DNA of 64,000 nt from Bradyrhizobium sp. CER78 (GTDB taxonomy: Bacteria > Pseudomonadota > Alphaproteobacteria > Rhizobiales > Xanthobacteraceae), in contig NZ_JARVWP010000014.1 in NCBI RefSeq assembly GCF_029846235.1, positions 45,001 to 109,000 on the forward strand, in the 5' to 3' direction. A program made the position numbers and the translations under genes. How positions within the stretch are numbered: position 1 is the first letter of the stretch; each line of letters starts with the position of its first letter. This document shows positions 7,866 through 16,222 of this stretch, piece after piece. The notes under the pieces are model-generated. The model searched no databases and was not told the origin of the DNA. It saw nothing but the letters and a program-made list of their open reading frames with translations.

Positions 7866-8675
7866 CTATGCGGCAAGAAACTCCAGCACGATCTCGCTAT
7901 AGCGCTGCGGAGCCTGCTCGAACATCGGATGCGTGGTGCCGGGGATCATCTCGGTGCGCGAACCCTTTACATTGGCGGCAAGGGCGTGCAGCACCTTCGG
8001 CAGCACGCCCTTGGTGTTGGCGCCGCCGATGAACAGCGTCGGCGTCTTGATCGCCTCGGCGTCCGCCTTCGAGAACGGCGGCCGCTGGTCGCGGGTCTGG
8101 CCGATCAGCGTAGTCGCATTGTCGCGGAGCAGCTGCTTGGAGGTCGCTGGAATCCGCTTCCAGGCGCCGGGGCCCTCGAGCGCGTCCATGAATATCTGCA
8201 GACCGCCGTCGATATCGCCCTTGGCGATTTCCGCGGCACATGCCGCGAAACGTGCTGCCAGCGGTGAGGGGCCGGGCTTGAAATCCGGATCAAGGCTTTC
8301 GTCGAGCTCACCGCCGGGCTCGGCCAGGATCAGCCTGCGCAGCAGGTCCGGCCGCCGCTGCGCGGCTCGGAAGCAGATGTGGCCGCCGCGGGAATGTCCC
8401 ATCAGGTCGACCGGTTTGGTATCGAACGCCTCGATGAAGGCGATGACATCGTCGACATGCTGCGCGATCGAATAGGTGTCGCCAACGCCGTCCCAATGTG
8501 CCGGGAAGAAATGCCGCAGGCTGACCGCGATCACGCGATGGTGGCGCGTCAGCGGGCCGAGCACCGCCGACCAGATCCGGAAATCGCACAGCGAGCCATG
8601 CACGCAGACCAGCGGCGGGCCCTCTCCGATATCGAGATAGGGCATGTCGAAACCGTTGACGTGGAGGCTGTGCAT
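7866..8675 (-). CDS. Alpha/beta-fold hydrolase
   Basis: The 269-residue protein has the alpha/beta hydrolase layout: an oxyanion-hole HGS near residue 26 (LVCVHGSLCD), a nucleophile elbow GHSRGG near residue 93, and a C-terminal catalytic His in GTTHPMF. These features fit esterases, epoxide hydrolases and C-C bond hydrolases, and nothing narrows the substrate. It is convergent with the carboxymuconolactone decarboxylase-family gene and divergent from the DNA repair methyltransferase. Confidence 0.83.
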   Translation of the reverse strand: MHSLHVNGFDMPYLDIGEGPPLVCVHGSLCDFRIWSAVLGPLTRHHRVIAVSLRHFFPAHWDGVGDTYSIAQHVDDVIAFIEAFDTKPVDLMGHSRGGHICFRAAQRRPDLLRRLILAEPGGELDESLDPDFKPGPSPLAARFAACAAEIAKGDIDGGLQIFMDALEGPGAWKRIPATSKQLLRDNATTLIGQTRDQRPPFSKADAEAIKTPTLFIGGANTKGVLPKVLHALAANVKGSRTEMIPGTTHPMFEQAPQRYSEIVLEFLAA

Positions 8676-8833
8676 TTTTGAGGGCTCGCGGAGGGCAGGG
8701 ATGTTGTTGATTTAGCCGAAGTTCCCACGGAATTCGGGTGGATAGCAACATTCTCCAAGCCTAGATTTCAGATCAACAGCAGGCTCAAAGATATGAGCCG
8801 AATGAATATATGAAGGAACATCTGGAGCGAGCC

Positions 8834-9376
8834 ATGACCGGCCAGCATTTTGCAATCTTCGAGACCATGATCGGCGCCTGCGGCGTCGTCTGGGGCGAGC
8901 ACGGCGTCACCGGCGTGCAGCTGCCGATGGGCAATGAAGAGAAGACCCGCAAGCGGATTGCTCAGCGCAACGGCGACGTCACCGAGGCGGCTCCGCCGGC
9001 GGAGGTGCAGCACGCAATCGACGGCATGATCGAGCTGCTCGCCGGCAAGCCGAACGACCTCGCCGACATCGTGCTCGATCTCGACGGCGTGCCGGAGTTC
9101 AACCGCAGCGTCTACGACATCGCGCGCAAGATTCCGCCGGGCAAGACCATGACCTATGGCGACATCGCCAAGCAGCTCGGCGGCGTCGAACTGTCGCGCG
9201 ACGTCGGCCAGGCCCTGGGCCGCAACCCGTGCCCGATCGTGGTGCCGTGCCACCGGGTGCTTGCGGCCGGCAACAAGCCGGGCGGCTTCTCGGCCAATGG
9301 CGGCGTCGTGACCAAGCTGAAGATGCTGCAGATCGAAGGCGCGGCGGTGAACCATACGCCGAGTTTATTCGATTGA
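8834..9376 (+). CDS. ogt: Methylated-DNA--[protein]-cysteine S-methyltransferase
   Basis: The 180-residue protein is an O6-alkylguanine-DNA alkyltransferase. The acceptor cysteine is C139 in the invariant PCHRV motif, preceded by the helix-turn-helix region (GKTMTYGDIAKQLGG) and followed by GGFSANGGV. I chose the ATG at 8834 because GGAG precedes it at good spacing; an ATG at 8810 has no such site. It repairs O6-methylguanine by irreversible transfer to itself. No Ada regulatory domain is fused, so it is the constitutive Ogt type. Confidence 0.9.
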   Translation: MTGQHFAIFETMIGACGVVWGEHGVTGVQLPMGNEEKTRKRIAQRNGDVTEAAPPAEVQHAIDGMIELLAGKPNDLADIVLDLDGVPEFNRSVYDIARKIPPGKTMTYGDIAKQLGGVELSRDVGQALGRNPCPIVVPCHRVLAAGNKPGGFSANGGVVTKLKMLQIEGAAVNHTPSLFD

Positions 9377-9411
9377 GCGAGCCTGTTCGATTGAGAAGGT
9401 GCGCTCTTCAT

Positions 9412-9568
9412 CCTCCCCTGGAGGGGGAGGATCGGTTCGCATGAAGTGCGAACCGAGGTGGGGTGAAGGTCTGTCGTATCGGGCAGTGCCCGAGTGGAGA
9501 GATCACCCCACCCCGCCTCACATCTCACTTCGTTCGCTGTGAGCCGACCCTCCCCCTCCAGGGGAGGG
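9412..9568. repeat. Long inverted repeat between convergent genes
   Basis: Arms of about 31 bp (9412-9442 and 9538-9568) are inverted with a few mismatches. Each arm contains a CTCCCCTGGAGGGGGAGG-type palindrome followed by TCGG and a short AT-containing end. It fills most of the gap between the ogt end and the MBL-fold gene end. Confidence 0.7.
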
Positions 9569-9600
9569 TGGCAGCGAGCTCGCCGCGAATTCAGCTCACC

Positions 9601-10470
9601 TCACGCCGTCTCGCACACAAACCCGTTCCCCTTCCGCCTGATCTTCCCCACCGACGGCGAAGGGAAGTGCGCGGGGCAGCACAGCGTCTCGGTGTCGCAA
9701 TAGCGCTCGAGGAAGCCGCGCCGTGTCTTTGCGGCCTGCGCCGGGTCGACGTCGAACTTCGGCGACAGCTCCGGATAAAGCGTCTGGATCGGCGAGTGCA
9801 TCAAATCGCCGGCGAACACCGCGTCGTCCTTGCCGCGGCCGAAGGTGAAGGCGACATGACCCGGGGTATGGCCGGGAGTCGGCAGGATGCGCATGTGATC
9901 GCCGATCGCAAAATCATTGCCGACGAGTTCGGCCCGCTTGGCTTCGACCACCGGCAGCACGCTGTCGACGAATGGCGGCACCTCCGCCTTCGCATTGGTC
10001 TCGGTCCAGTAGTCGAACTCGCTCTTGTCGAGCACGTAGCGCGCGTTCGGGAAGGTCGGCACCCAGCGCCCATTCTCCAGCCGCGTATTCCAGCCGACAT
10101 GATCGACATGCAGATGCGTGCACATCACGTAGTCGATGTCGCCGACCGAAAAGCCGGCCGACGCAAGACCGCGCAGATAGCTGTCGTCGGTCTTCATGTT
10201 CCAGCTCGGCCGCCCCGGCCGCGGCTTGTGGTTGCCGATGCAGCTGTCGATCAGGATGGTGTGGTGCGGCGTCTTCACGATGTAGGACTGGAACGCCAGG
10301 ATCAGCGTGTCGCTGTCGTCGAGCGCCCCGGCCGCTTTCATCCAGGCGCGGTTCTCCGCAAGCAGCTCCGGTGTCAGCCCGGGCAGCATGTCCTGCGCGG
10401 GCAGGAACTTGCCTTCCTCCTCCACGATACGATGAATGGTGAGATCGCCGGCGGCAAATTTCAGGCTCAT
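9601..10470 (-). CDS. MBL-fold metallo-hydrolase
   Basis: The 289-residue protein has the metallo-beta-lactamase metal motif HLHVDH and the later ligand set PTPGHTPGH and GDLMHSP. Members include lactonases and other hydrolases. It is clearly paralogous to the gene at 14651-15499: both share HLHVDHVGWNT, WVPTF.NARYV and the GHTPGH/GHSPGH block. The ATG follows AAGGAATC. It lies 20 bp downstream of the serine hydrolase gene on the same strand, suggesting co-transcription. The resemblance to quorum-quenching lactonases is only at fold level. Confidence 0.83.
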   Translation of the reverse strand: MSLKFAAGDLTIHRIVEEEGKFLPAQDMLPGLTPELLAENRAWMKAAGALDDSDTLILAFQSYIVKTPHHTILIDSCIGNHKPRPGRPSWNMKTDDSYLRGLASAGFSVGDIDYVMCTHLHVDHVGWNTRLENGRWVPTFPNARYVLDKSEFDYWTETNAKAEVPPFVDSVLPVVEAKRAELVGNDFAIGDHMRILPTPGHTPGHVAFTFGRGKDDAVFAGDLMHSPIQTLYPELSPKFDVDPAQAAKTRRGFLERYCDTETLCCPAHFPSPSVGKIRRKGNGFVCETA

Positions 10471-10490
10471 GGGTGATTCCTTGGATAGGA

Positions 10491-11684
10491 TCAGTGCGCG
10501 TCGCGCACGGCGGGAATGATGATGTTGGCGAGGATATCCATCGCCGCAAGGCCTTCCTTTGGTTGGCCGTACTGGGCTGCCGTCGTCATCATCACAAGAT
10601 CGAGATCAGGGACAATGATGATGCGCTGTCCGCCCCAGCCGAAGGCGCCGACCCATCTCACTTCCTTGCCCTCGGACAGCGATCGGCCGACCCACCATTG
10701 ATAGCCGTAGAACAACGTGCCGCCGAAATAGCCGACGGCCTGGAAGCGCGGTGCGATCGATTGCGCGATCCAGTCCGCCGAGACGATCTGCTGTCCGTTC
10801 CATTTCCCGCCATTGAGCAAGAGCTGGCCGATCTTCGCTGCATCGCGCGGACGAAGCCGGAGGCCGGCAGCGGCAGCGACCTTGCCGTTCTTCGGATAGG
10901 CCTTCCACTCGAGATCGGTGATGCCGAGCGGCTGGAACAGCGTTTCGCGCGCAAAGGCTTCAAGCGGTTTGCCGGAGACCTGCTCGATGACGTTACCGAG
11001 CAGGTCCGTGCCGCCGCCATTGTAATTCCATAACGTGTCGGGCGGCGCAGCGATCGGCTTGCCGAGGACGTAGCCGATCGGATCGGCATCGAAGGCCAGG
11101 TGCGGCTCGTCATTGTCGGGATGGGTCCAGGGTAGCGTCTCGTCCCATTTGATGCCTGACGACATCGTCAAGAGATGGCGCAGCTTGATCGCGTCCCATC
11201 CGGCCGACTTTACCGACCGGTGCTCGGGGAAGAATTTCACGACGGGCTCGTCGGCGCTCGCGATCAGCTTGCGGTCGATGGCGATGCCGACCAGCAGCGA
11301 CGTGACGCTCTTCGATGCTGAGCGCATGTCGTGCCTGGTCGTCGCCGTGAATTCGATGCGGCCCTCCGGATAGCCCCACGGCTGGTCGATGCCGGAAAAA
11401 TACTGTTCGAACACCAGTCTGCCGTGACGCGCAACGACGACAGAATGGATCTCGCTGCTGCGCAAGCCGAGCCGCGCGGCGATGCCGCAGAGCCTTGCGC
11501 CATCCATGCCGACGCTCTCAGGCGCGGCGGTCGTCCAGCCGTCGTCGAGCGCGGCAGGCGATCCGCAAGGATGATCCTGTTGTCCGGGTGTCATATCGTC
11601 GGCCCTCAGATTGGTGAATGAGGCCGTCAACGCGAGCGCGAGGCTCGCGCCGAGAATGAGCAAGCGGGGGAAGCGACGGCGCAT
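10491..11684 (-). CDS. Serine hydrolase, beta-lactamase class C/esterase family, exported
   Basis: The product has 397 residues from the ATG at 11684, which is about 8 nt from GGAGG; an ATG at 11690 abuts the same site too closely. A signal peptide covers about residues 1-28 (LLILGASLALALTASF). The class C-type active site is present: SxxK as S-A-S-K in RSASKSVTS, and YxN as YNG in WNYNGGG. Such proteins are usually esterases or D-amino peptidases, not true beta-lactamases. It sits in a minus-strand run with GST and MBL-fold genes. Confidence 0.82.
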   Translation of the reverse strand: MRRRFPRLLILGASLALALTASFTNLRADDMTPGQQDHPCGSPAALDDGWTTAAPESVGMDGARLCGIAARLGLRSSEIHSVVVARHGRLVFEQYFSGIDQPWGYPEGRIEFTATTRHDMRSASKSVTSLLVGIAIDRKLIASADEPVVKFFPEHRSVKSAGWDAIKLRHLLTMSSGIKWDETLPWTHPDNDEPHLAFDADPIGYVLGKPIAAPPDTLWNYNGGGTDLLGNVIEQVSGKPLEAFARETLFQPLGITDLEWKAYPKNGKVAAAAGLRLRPRDAAKIGQLLLNGGKWNGQQIVSADWIAQSIAPRFQAVGYFGGTLFYGYQWWVGRSLSEGKEVRWVGAFGWGGQRIIIVPDLDLVMMTTAAQYGQPKEGLAAMDILANIIIPAVRDAH

Positions 11685-11709
11685 CGTCATTTCCTCCCGC
11701 CTTGCCCTG

Positions 11710-12324
11710 CTACGCCGCTGGCGGCGCCGAGATCTTCACCGACGGCCGCTCCTGCATTCGCTGGTAGAAGGCGTCGAGTTTTGGATAGGCTTTGCGCCAG
11801 CCGCAATCGGCGAAGCGGAAGTCGGCATAGCCGAGCACACAGACGAGGCCGATCTGCGCGATGTCGAACGACGAGCCGTCCAGCACGTCGGGCCGGTTCT
11901 CGAACCGCGCCATGCCGGCCCAGGCCCTGTTCCAGTGATCGTCGTACCAGGCCTGCCACAGCGAGCCTTGCGGCCGCACCATATTCTCGTAGCGGCACAG
12001 CAGCATGGAATCGAGCATGCCGTTGAGCAGCGAGTGATCGGTCTTCAGCTTCCAGCGCCGCGGGCCGTAGCCCGGGATCAGCCGGCCGCCGCCGATCTCG
12101 TTGAGATATTCGACGATGACATAGGAATCCAGGATCACGTCGCCATGGTCGAGGATCAGCACCGGCAGCTTCTTCAGCGGCGTGATCTTGGAATATTCGT
12201 CGTTGGCCGTGCCCGGCGCGACGGTGGCCGGCACGAATTCGATCTTGTCGATCAGGCCGAGCTCGATCGCCGCGATGCGCACCTTGCGGGCGAATGGAGA
12301 GGCGGGAGAGAAGGTGAGTTTCAT
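11710..12324 (-). CDS. Glutathione S-transferase family protein
   Basis: The 204-residue protein has an N-terminal thioredoxin-fold domain (SPASPFARKVRIAA as the active-site region with Ser residues, KLPVLILDHGDVILDS with the cis-Pro and the glutathione gamma-Glu contact Asp-Ser) and a C-terminal helical domain. The start is the ATG at 12324. Neighbours on the same strand (FAH-family hydrolase upstream, serine hydrolase 25 bp downstream) suggest a role in catabolism or detoxification, possibly as an isomerase, but this is inference. Confidence 0.83.
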   Translation of the reverse strand: MKLTFSPASPFARKVRIAAIELGLIDKIEFVPATVAPGTANDEYSKITPLKKLPVLILDHGDVILDSYVIVEYLNEIGGGRLIPGYGPRRWKLKTDHSLLNGMLDSMLLCRYENMVRPQGSLWQAWYDDHWNRAWAGMARFENRPDVLDGSSFDIAQIGLVCVLGYADFRFADCGWRKAYPKLDAFYQRMQERPSVKISAPPAA

Positions 12325-12357
12325 TGGAGGCTCCTCGGTAGAGCTATCGCATTGGAG

Positions 12358-12443
12358 CGTCATTGCGAGGAGCGAAGCGACGAAGCAATCCATTCATCCG
12401 CTTGGTTGGATAGATGGATTGCTTCGCTTCGCTCGCAATGACG
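12358..12443. repeat. Rhizobial intergenic palindrome, CGTCATTGCGAGC type
   Basis: CGTCATTGCGAGGAGCGAAG on the left is inverted as GCTCGCAATGACG on the right, with inner GCAATCCAT / ATGGATTGC arms. It is the second copy of the element at 112-197 and sits between the FAH-family and GST genes. Confidence 0.82.
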
Positions 12444-12471
12444 TGGTCGCACCGGTGTTCGGCGCCGAACC

Positions 12472-13314
12472 TCAAGCCGCGACGATTTCCTGGCGCTGCT
12501 CGCCGAGGCCCTCGATGCCGAGCGTCACGACGTCGCCGACATTGAGGAAGGTCGGCGGCTTCATGCCAAGGCCGACGCCGGGCGGGGTGCCTGTGGTGAT
12601 GATGTCGCCGGGCAGCAGCGTCATGAACTGCGAGACGTAGGAGATGCACTTCGCCATCGTGAAGATCATGGTCTTGGTCGAGCCGGTCTGGCGGCGCTGG
12701 CCGTTGACGTCGAGCCACATCGACAGGTTCTGCACGTCGGCGATTTCGTCCTTGGTGGCGAGCCACGGGCCGACCGGACCGAACGTGTCGTGCGACTTGC
12801 CCTTGGTCCACTGCCCGAGGCGCTCGGTCTGGAAGTTGCGCTCGGAGACGTCGTTGCAGACGCAATAGCCGGCGACGTAGTTGAGCGCGTCGGCTTCCGA
12901 GACGTACTTGGCGCGGGTGCCGATGATCGCGGCGATCTCGACTTCCCAGTCCAGCTTGGTCGAGCCGCGCGGCTTCTCGACCGCATCGTTCGGGCCGGAC
13001 AGCGAGGTGTTCGCCTTCATGAAGATGATCGGTTCGGTCGGGATCGCCGCGCCGGTTTCCTTGGCGTGGTCGGAATAGTTCAGGCCGATCGCGACGAACT
13101 TCGAGATGCCGGTCACGGGCGCGCCGAAGCGCGGCTTGCCGGAGACGGCGGGCAGGGAGGCCGGATCGAGGGCAGAAAGCTTCTTCAGGGATTCCGGCGC
13201 GTAGGCGTCGCCGGTCAGGTCCTTCAGATGGGCCGAGAGGTCGCGGAGCTGGCCGGATTTATCGATCAGACCGGGCTTTTCCGCACCCTTTTCGCCATAA
13301 CGAACAAGCTTCAT
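12472..13314 (-). CDS. Fumarylacetoacetate hydrolase (FAH) family protein
   Basis: The product has 280 residues starting at the ATG at 13314, with GGGAG 7 nt upstream; the frame continues 17 codons further without a better site. The FAH-fold metal ligands are visible in LDWEVEIAAIIG (E-x-E) and a downstream Asp in YCVCNDVSERN. Signature segments IGLNYSDHAKETG and GDIITTGTPPGVG match 2-hydroxyhepta-2,4-diene-1,7-dioate isomerase/acylpyruvase-type members. It is the first gene after the TetR regulator in a minus-strand run. Confidence 0.88.
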   Translation of the reverse strand: MKLVRYGEKGAEKPGLIDKSGQLRDLSAHLKDLTGDAYAPESLKKLSALDPASLPAVSGKPRFGAPVTGISKFVAIGLNYSDHAKETGAAIPTEPIIFMKANTSLSGPNDAVEKPRGSTKLDWEVEIAAIIGTRAKYVSEADALNYVAGYCVCNDVSERNFQTERLGQWTKGKSHDTFGPVGPWLATKDEIADVQNLSMWLDVNGQRRQTGSTKTMIFTMAKCISYVSQFMTLLPGDIITTGTPPGVGLGMKPPTFLNVGDVVTLGIEGLGEQRQEIVAA

Positions 13315-13469
13315 TTGATCACTCCCTACGATGTCCTGAGGATTGTTACTGGTATACCTCGACACGCTTCATGGAACAGCGCGGGCGGAAATTCAACCGC
13401 TTCGCGGTCACGGCATTGCAGCCATCACCTACCGGCGTGGCCGTTTCGAGCTGTTCTTTCAAATAGCGG

Positions 13470-14120
13470 TCATGATCGCGGGCGCGGCACGGCCAGCATC
13501 CGCGTGAACATCTCTTCCAGCAGCCGGCACGGCGGCTCGGGATCCCGCGTGCCCGCGATGATGGCATCGTCGGCCACGGCATGCATTCCGTCGAACACGA
13601 TCAGCGCCGCGCTGCGGGCGTCCGGGAACGTCCATACGCCGGCCTTCCGGCCATCCTCCAGCACGGCGACGATCTGGGCGATCACGTCGTCCTTTTCCTG
13701 CGATTGGCGCTGATGATGCGGGAAGTCGTGAAACACGACGTCATGCAGTTCGACATTGGCAAGATAGGTTCCAACGGCGCCGCGCAGCCAGGCCGACAGC
13801 CGTCCGGCGTGATCGTCCGCAGCGCGCTCATTGATCGCGGCCGCTACGCGGGACAGGAAGTCCTGCGTGAAGCACGCGCGCAGCGCGATTATCACGTCCA
13901 CCTTGGTCGAAAAGTAATGGTAGAAGGTGCCCTTCGCGACGCCGGCGCGGGCGACGATCTCGTCGATCGTGGTGGTCTCGATGCCCTTTGCGACGAACAG
14001 GGCGGCAGCCGCCGACATCAGGTCGTCCACCCTGACCTCTGCGGGTTGAGTCCGCCGCCAGTGCCGCGATGTGTCGCGCTTGGCCGCCTGCCGCTTTCCG
14101 ATCATGCCGTTAGCATCCAT
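13470..14120 (-). CDS. TetR-family transcriptional regulator
   Basis: The 216-residue protein has an extended N terminus of about 30 residues, then a TetR DNA-binding domain (about 30-80: TIDEIVARAGVAKGTFYHYFSTK) and a helical ligand domain. A strong palindrome of the ACCGAC-N-GTCGGT type lies 66-80 bp upstream, in the gap shared with the divergent 123-residue gene. Repression of itself and that gene is therefore likely. The inducer is unknown. Confidence 0.87.
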   Translation of the reverse strand: MDANGMIGKRQAAKRDTSRHWRRTQPAEVRVDDLMSAAAALFVAKGIETTTIDEIVARAGVAKGTFYHYFSTKVDVIIALRACFTQDFLSRVAAAINERAADDHAGRLSAWLRGAVGTYLANVELHDVVFHDFPHHQRQSQEKDDVIAQIVAVLEDGRKAGVWTFPDARSAALIVFDGMHAVADDAIIAGTRDPEPPCRLLEEMFTRMLAVPRPRS

Positions 14121-14185
14121 CCGTGGCTGATATCCGATTCTGAGATCGCATATTTAGAATGGCTTTGAAATGGCTTAGTTTTATT

Positions 14186-14200
14186 GACCGACCGTCGGTC
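14186..14200. promoter_or_regulatory. TetR operator
   Basis: GACCGACCGTCGGTC is a perfect 15-bp palindrome about a central C, with further A/T and T/A pairing two bases out on each side. ACCGACNGTCGGT-like sites are typical of TetR repressors. It lies between the TetR gene and the divergent 123-residue gene. Confidence 0.7.
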
Positions 14201-14277
14201 GATACGTATCTGTGACCCTGCCGCCGCACCTGCCCGATGAGCGTGGCGAGGCGCCGTCCGTATCACGAGGAGTCTCC

Positions 14278-14649
14278 ATGAAATTCTTTCGCGAGGCCGA
14301 GCCAGGCATCTTCATCGCCACCGGCCGCCTGCAGACCGAGCAGGACGGTTGCGATTGGACCGCGGAATACTCCGAACTGCTTGCCGCGGATCGTCCGTTC
14401 GCCGTGATCGTCAACGTCAACGATCAGCCGGAGGTCGCCGCCGGAAAGCCGATGGTGCTGTGGATGAAGGCGCGCAAGGCCGAGCTCGGCCGGCTGATCC
14501 GGGTCACCGTCTATATCGCCGATGACGACGCGGAGCGCGCCGAGCTCGAGCGCAGCCTTCCCGGACGGGCCAAGGCGTTGCCCTATCCGGCCGCGATCGC
14601 CGCCAGCGAGGCGGACGCGCTCTTTCTCGCGCGCGCCAGCTTGGTGTAG
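14278..14649 (+). CDS. Hypothetical protein, probable TetR target
   Basis: The product has 123 residues from the ATG at 14278, preceded by GAGGAG at good spacing. An upstream GTG at 14212 is less convincing. I do not recognise the family. It is a small soluble alpha/beta-looking protein with no Cys pair, signal peptide or membrane segment. It is transcribed away from the TetR gene across the shared operator, so its expression is probably controlled by that repressor. It ends 1 nt before the end of the convergent MBL-fold gene. Confidence 0.65.
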   Translation: MKFFREAEPGIFIATGRLQTEQDGCDWTAEYSELLAADRPFAVIVNVNDQPEVAAGKPMVLWMKARKAELGRLIRVTVYIADDDAERAELERSLPGRAKALPYPAAIAASEADALFLARASLV

Positions 14650-14650
14650 C

Positions 14651-15499
14651 TCAGTCCAGCGCGATGAACCTGAACGCGTCGCCGTCGCGCTTGATGTGCC
14701 CGGCATTGAAATGGCCGCCGATCACCAGCGTCGGTGTATCGGCAAAGCGCGAGAACAACTCGCGCCGCGTCACAGCCGATTGCTTCTGGTCGGAATCCGC
14801 GGTCGACGACCAGTCGAGGTGATACATCTGGCAGGGATGGTGCGCGACGTCGCCGGTCAGCAGCCCTTCCTCGCCGCCGGACTTGATGTGGATGCTCATA
14901 TGGCCGGGGCTGTGTCCCGGCGTCGGGATCAGCGTGATCTCTTCGCTCAACCGGTGATCGCTCGGCACCAGCTCGGCCTTGCCGGCATCCGCGATCGGCT
15001 TCACGGAATCGGCGAATACGGCGGCGTGCGCTCCATCGTCGCTGTGGTCGCGCCAGTGCTCGTATTCGGTCCTGCCGAACACGTAACGCGCATTGGCGAA
15101 GGTCGGCACCCATTTGCCGCCGACGAGTTTCGTGTTCCAGCCGACATGGTCGACATGCAAATGCGTGCACAGCACGGTGTCGATGCTGTCAGGGGCAAAT
15201 CCGGCCGCAGTCAGCTTCTCCAGGAACGGATCGCTGCGGTTGTTCCAGGTCGGCACGTTGCGGCCTTGCTTGTCGTTGCCGAGCCCGGTGTCGACAATGA
15301 TGCGATGCTCCGGCGTCTCCACCAGCAGCGAATGGATCGACATTTTGAGCCGGCCGTCCTCATTGGCGAAATGCGGGATCAGCCACGGCAGGCTCAGGAT
15401 CTCTTCCCGGCCGGCGAGCGGCAGGATGAAGCGCGTGCTGCCGACGGTCTCGAGTTCGACGACTTTTGTGATCCTGACCTTGCCTACGGTCCAATGCAT
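14651..15499 (-). CDS. MBL-fold metallo-hydrolase (paralogue)
   Basis: The product has 282 residues from the ATG at 15499 (MHWTVGKV); an ATG at 15532 would add a basic 11-residue extension that looks non-native. The metal motif HLHVDH, then GHSPGH and GDVAHHP, mark the metallo-beta-lactamase fold. It resembles the protein at 9601-10470 throughout, suggesting an old duplication within about 5 kb. The substrate is unknown. It is convergent with the TetR-linked small gene, with 1 nt between stop codons. Confidence 0.82.
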   Translation of the reverse strand: MHWTVGKVRITKVVELETVGSTRFILPLAGREEILSLPWLIPHFANEDGRLKMSIHSLLVETPEHRIIVDTGLGNDKQGRNVPTWNNRSDPFLEKLTAAGFAPDSIDTVLCTHLHVDHVGWNTKLVGGKWVPTFANARYVFGRTEYEHWRDHSDDGAHAAVFADSVKPIADAGKAELVPSDHRLSEEITLIPTPGHSPGHMSIHIKSGGEEGLLTGDVAHHPCQMYHLDWSSTADSDQKQSAVTRRELFSRFADTPTLVIGGHFNAGHIKRDGDAFRFIALD

Positions 15500-15620
15500 G
15501 CGGCGTGCCCTCTGTTTTCTTGTTTCTCTCACCGGACCATGCGGGTTTCCGCGGGGCGGCGCAATGGATCAAGTCGGCGCCTCCCGCGTTACCGCCACGT
15601 TCGACTGAAGGAGTGCGCGA

Positions 15621-16034
15621 ATGCCGGAACTCACAATCTCCCCTGAAAAGGTTGGCTTCTTGATCGAGAAGGCGCGGGAATTCGACGTCAAGGAGGGGAT
15701 CGTCGATCCGGACTCCGGCTCGAACGGCGCCGACGACGATATGATCGACGTGCTGGAGGATGACGGCAGCGACCCGGTGGCGCGCGAGATATCAGGCTTC
15801 ATCGACGCCCTGAGCGAGGATGAGCAGGTCGACCTCGTCGCCTTGATGCGGCTTGGGCGCGGCGACGGCACGATCGAGGAGTGGGCCGATCTCCGCCGCG
15901 AAGCCGCGCGCGGCCGCAACGGCCGCACCGCGAGCTATCTGCTGGGCGAGCCGATGCTCGGCGATTTCCTTGCCGAAGGGCTCGACGAGTTCGGCCTCGC
16001 GCCCGCCGACGAGCGCATCACGCCGATTCAGTAG
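15621..16034 (+). CDS. DUF3775 domain-containing protein
   Basis: The 137-residue acidic protein matches DUF3775 in order and length (ISPEKVGFLIEKAREFDVKE near the N terminus, then DEQVDLVALMRLGRGD and a C-terminal LGDFLAEGLDEFG). AAGGAG precedes the ATG. Function is unknown; the family is common in alphaproteobacteria. It is a monocistronic unit flanked by a palindromic element. Confidence 0.82.
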   Translation: MPELTISPEKVGFLIEKAREFDVKEGIVDPDSGSNGADDDMIDVLEDDGSDPVAREISGFIDALSEDEQVDLVALMRLGRGDGTIEEWADLRREAARGRNGRTASYLLGEPMLGDFLAEGLDEFGLAPADERITPIQ

Positions 16035-16059
16035 GAGCAGAAGCCGCTTGCTCACTTTA

Positions 16060-16209
16060 CCTCGCCCCGCTTGCGGGGAGAGGTCGGATCGCATCGACAG
16101 ATGCGATCCGGGTGAGGGGGAGTCTCGGCGTACTCCGCTATCACCTTGTTCGCGGTGACGGCCCCTCACCCCAACCCTCTCCCCGTGAAGAACGGGGAGA
16201 GGGAGAAGG
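16060..16209. repeat. Composite intergenic palindromic element, CTCTCCCCG type
   Basis: It contains CTCGCCCCGCTTGCGGGGAG, a GGATCGCATC...GATGCGATCC hairpin and CTCTCCCCGTGAAGAACGGG, the same modules as at 1455-1657. It lies between two convergent genes. Confidence 0.65.
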
Positions 16210-16222
16210 AAAACTTCGCGCA

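Noticed and set aside
10491..11684. Calling the serine hydrolase a beta-lactamase resistance gene
   Set aside because: The SxxK and YxN motifs are shared with esterases and DD-peptidases. There is no AmpC-specific context or AmpR regulator.
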